NCBI GenBank assembly: GCA_020636025.1
Contig: JACJYQ010000002.1
Location: 186,001-250,000, forward strand
DNA: 64,000 nt
Direction of reading: 5' to 3'
From: Lewinellaceae bacterium
GTDB taxonomy: Bacteria > Bacteroidota > Bacteroidia > Chitinophagales > Saprospiraceae
In this document: positions 62,701-64,000 of the stretch, piece after piece
How positions within the stretch are numbered: the stretch's first letter is position 1
Layout of the letters: each line of letters starts with the position of its first letter
Notes under the pieces: generated by a model
What the model saw: only the letters and a program-made list of their open reading frames with translations
The model's database searches: none
Told to the model about the DNA's origin: nothing
Made by a program: the position numbers and the translations under genes

Positions 62701-63249
62701 AATAACCGCGAGAACTTCTGGGAGCTGGATATTAACACCGGGGAAAAGGCTGATAGAATCGCTGAATTCCTGAAATCTGAAGATCCTCGCTTCGATTTCC
62801 GCCATATCCGAAAAGCATACGATGAAATCAAAACTGCCTTGCAGGATCATAAAAAGCAATTACTGGACACCGTTGTGGCTAGATACACAAATGTCTTTGA
62901 TGAACTGGAGGAAGAAAGCGCCAAACTTGGTGTAAGCGCCAATGTCGCTGCTGATCGGAATCATACGCTGAAGGACATCCGGAACCTGGACTCCATAGCA
63001 CAACTCAAAAATAAACTGCTGGAGGCCAGCCAGTTTAAAACCGAGCAGTTGAGAAATCTCATTAGCTATGCAGCCGCCAAACCTGCTGATCGTAGCAAAG
63101 CCCGCGCCGTAGGCGAGCCGAAAGAATACTACATCTCCCGACTTATGACTATGGTCACCACTGAGCAGGAACTGGACGAATATCTAGCCAAAGCCCGAAG
63201 CGAAATGCTGGAATTACTCCGCCAAAACAAAACCATCATCCTCAAATAA
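59728..63249 (+). pseudogene. brxC: brxC interrupted by TAA at the Walker A lysine codon
   Basis: BrxC is the large ATPase of BREX. Read through, this reading frame gives about 1173 codons, normal for BrxC. At codon 73 (59944-59946) the sequence is TAA: GYYGSG-stop-SHFIKYV instead of the P-loop GxxGSGKSHFIK. The frame is the same on both sides, so a single AAA-to-TAA substitution explains it, and the lost residue is the catalytic lysine itself. The 72-residue front part is left alone; the rest could only restart at a GTG (59965), without the P-loop. Downstream sequence is intact and family-like (e.g. YRLVFLVDEVSQYIGSNKEILL). It may be recent inactivation, a sequencing error or programmed readthrough. 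Confidence 0.88.
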
Positions 63250-63254
63250 TCCGC

Positions 63255-64000
63255 ATGAATACCAAAACATTCGCCCAGCTGGCTCGAAAAAACCTGATCA
63301 ATGGCGTGCGCAACAAACTCCGCTACTGGGGCTTCGACGGCAAAACCACACCTGAGGAAGAACCTCAAACCGTTTCCGGGGGCTATATATTCCGGGGGCA
63401 GCCATTCGACGACCCCACGGTGCCGGAGCTCTGGCAGTCATTGCGCAGGGCTGTAAAACAGAAAGGACTTGAGGCCGTGGCCGAAGAAGCCGCCTATACC
63501 TGGTTCAACCGCATCATGGCCATCCGGATACTGGCCAAAAACGGCTACGACCCTGCCCAGCTCGAATTCGCCGAAGGCGCAGGTCGCCTGCCGATCCTGC
63601 TGCAACGCGCCCAGCGCGGTACTTACCCATTTCTGAATGACACCGAAAAAAAACGCCTGCAATCGGTCATAGGTGACTACAGCCGCGATACCGAAGCTTT
63701 CGCCATCCTCCTCATTGGATATTGCCACAGCCATACCTTGCTGCAAACGGTTTTCGGCAACATTGACGATTACACCGAATTGCTGCTGCCCGATGATATA
63801 CTGGCCGAGGAAGGTTTCCTGAACCTGCTCAACAGCAGCGACGCCATTTCCGATGAGGCATACAAACAGGTAGAACTCATTGGTTGGCTGTACCAGTTTT
63901 ATATTTCCGAGAAAAAAGACGAAGTCTTTGCCAGCTTTAAAAAGAATAAAAAAGCTGAAGCCGAAGACATCCCCGCCGCCACCCAGATTTTTACCCCCAA
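63255..64000 (+). CDS. pglX: BREX methyltransferase PglX, N-terminal part (cut by window end)
   Basis: PglX (BrxX) methylates the host DNA at a non-palindromic adenine site and so marks self. Only about 248 codons are inside the window. The start ATG at 63255, 5 nt after the brxC stop, gives MNTKTFAQLARKNLINGV, RNKLRYWGFDG, then EAAYTWFNRIMAIRILAKNGYDP and LPILLQRAQRG, all as in family N-termini; the SAM and NPPY motifs lie beyond the edge. The downstream pglZ and brxL expected for type 1 BREX cannot be checked here. The reading frame is open to the last base. Confidence 0.88.
   Translation, partial: MNTKTFAQLARKNLINGVRNKLRYWGFDGKTTPEEEPQTVSGGYIFRGQPFDDPTVPELWQSLRRAVKQKGLEAVAEEAAYTWFNRIMAIRILAKNGYDPAQLEFAEGAGRLPILLQRAQRGTYPFLNDTEKKRLQSVIGDYSRDTEAFAILLIGYCHSHTLLQTVFGNIDDYTELLLPDDILAEEGFLNLLNSSDAISDEAYKQVELIGWLYQFYISEKKDEVFASFKKNKKAEAEDIPAATQIFTP

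Noticed and set aside
59728..63249. Frameshift in brxC
   Set aside because: Both parts are in the same frame; the break is a single stop codon, not an indel.
1..64000. tRNA or rRNA genes
   Set aside because: None was recognised by eye; a covariance-model scan would be decisive.

Overview
The window reads as chromosomal DNA of a member of the Bacteroidota, most like the Saprospiria/Lewinella-type lineages. Evidence: two proteins end in type IX secretion (type A) sorting domains. Several genes carry the Bacteroidota promoter -7 element TAnnTTTG, in two cases with TTG exactly 19 nt upstream. There is a fused isobutyryl-CoA mutase (IcmF), a mevalonate-pathway decarboxylase, a DUF4294 protein, a TonB receptor and paired carboxypeptidase-regulatory-domain lipoproteins. 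The phylum call is firm; the class is inference. No rRNA, tRNA or CRISPR array was recognised.

Layout. 1-12 kb: 2-oxoacid dehydrogenase E2 and a long-chain acyl-CoA ligase (operon), an AAA/DUF4143 ATPase, a secreted T9SS protein, a TonB-dependent receptor with a small membrane partner, glyA and pnuC. 12-14.4 kb: a 69-residue gene with its own promoter and terminator and a double-glycine leader-like motif, a nucleotidyltransferase and a SAM methyltransferase. 14.4-33 kb: icmF, ogt-tadA, uvrA, PASTA and rhodanese proteins, mvaD, an alpha/beta hydrolase, a T9SS protein, suhB, two paralogous lipoproteins, rlmD. 33-48.7 kb: DUF4294 and secreted proteins, an EndoU polymorphic-toxin locus (small HTH protein, lipoprotein toxin, probable immunity gene, an unknown, and a truncated toxin-scaffold paralogue), a GH3/beta-lactamase-fold fusion, AMP nucleosidase, a BamA-like outer-membrane protein and small unknowns.

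48.7-64 kb is a defence island. A divergent WYL regulator faces a retron-like reverse transcriptase preceded by two adjacent RNA hairpins. The RT overlaps a HEPN (RNxxxH) protein. Then come a RecD-like helicase, a TPR protein with two C-terminal S1/cold-shock-like domains, a Cas4-like/DEDD-like dual nuclease (DUF2779), two overlapping paralogous small proteins, and the start of a type 1 BREX cluster (brxA, brxB, brxC, pglX; the rest lies beyond the window). brxC carries an in-frame TAA exactly at the Walker A lysine codon, so this BREX copy is probably dead or non-canonical.

Across the core region nearly every longer intergenic gap holds an inverted repeat made of short, often 7-nt, words. 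Several have arms that abut the flanking stop codons. There is also a 160-bp element with 32-bp perfect terminal inverted repeats. The best candidates for undescribed biology are the RT + HEPN + hairpin-RNA unit, the lipoprotein-anchored EndoU toxin locus and this intergenic repeat family.
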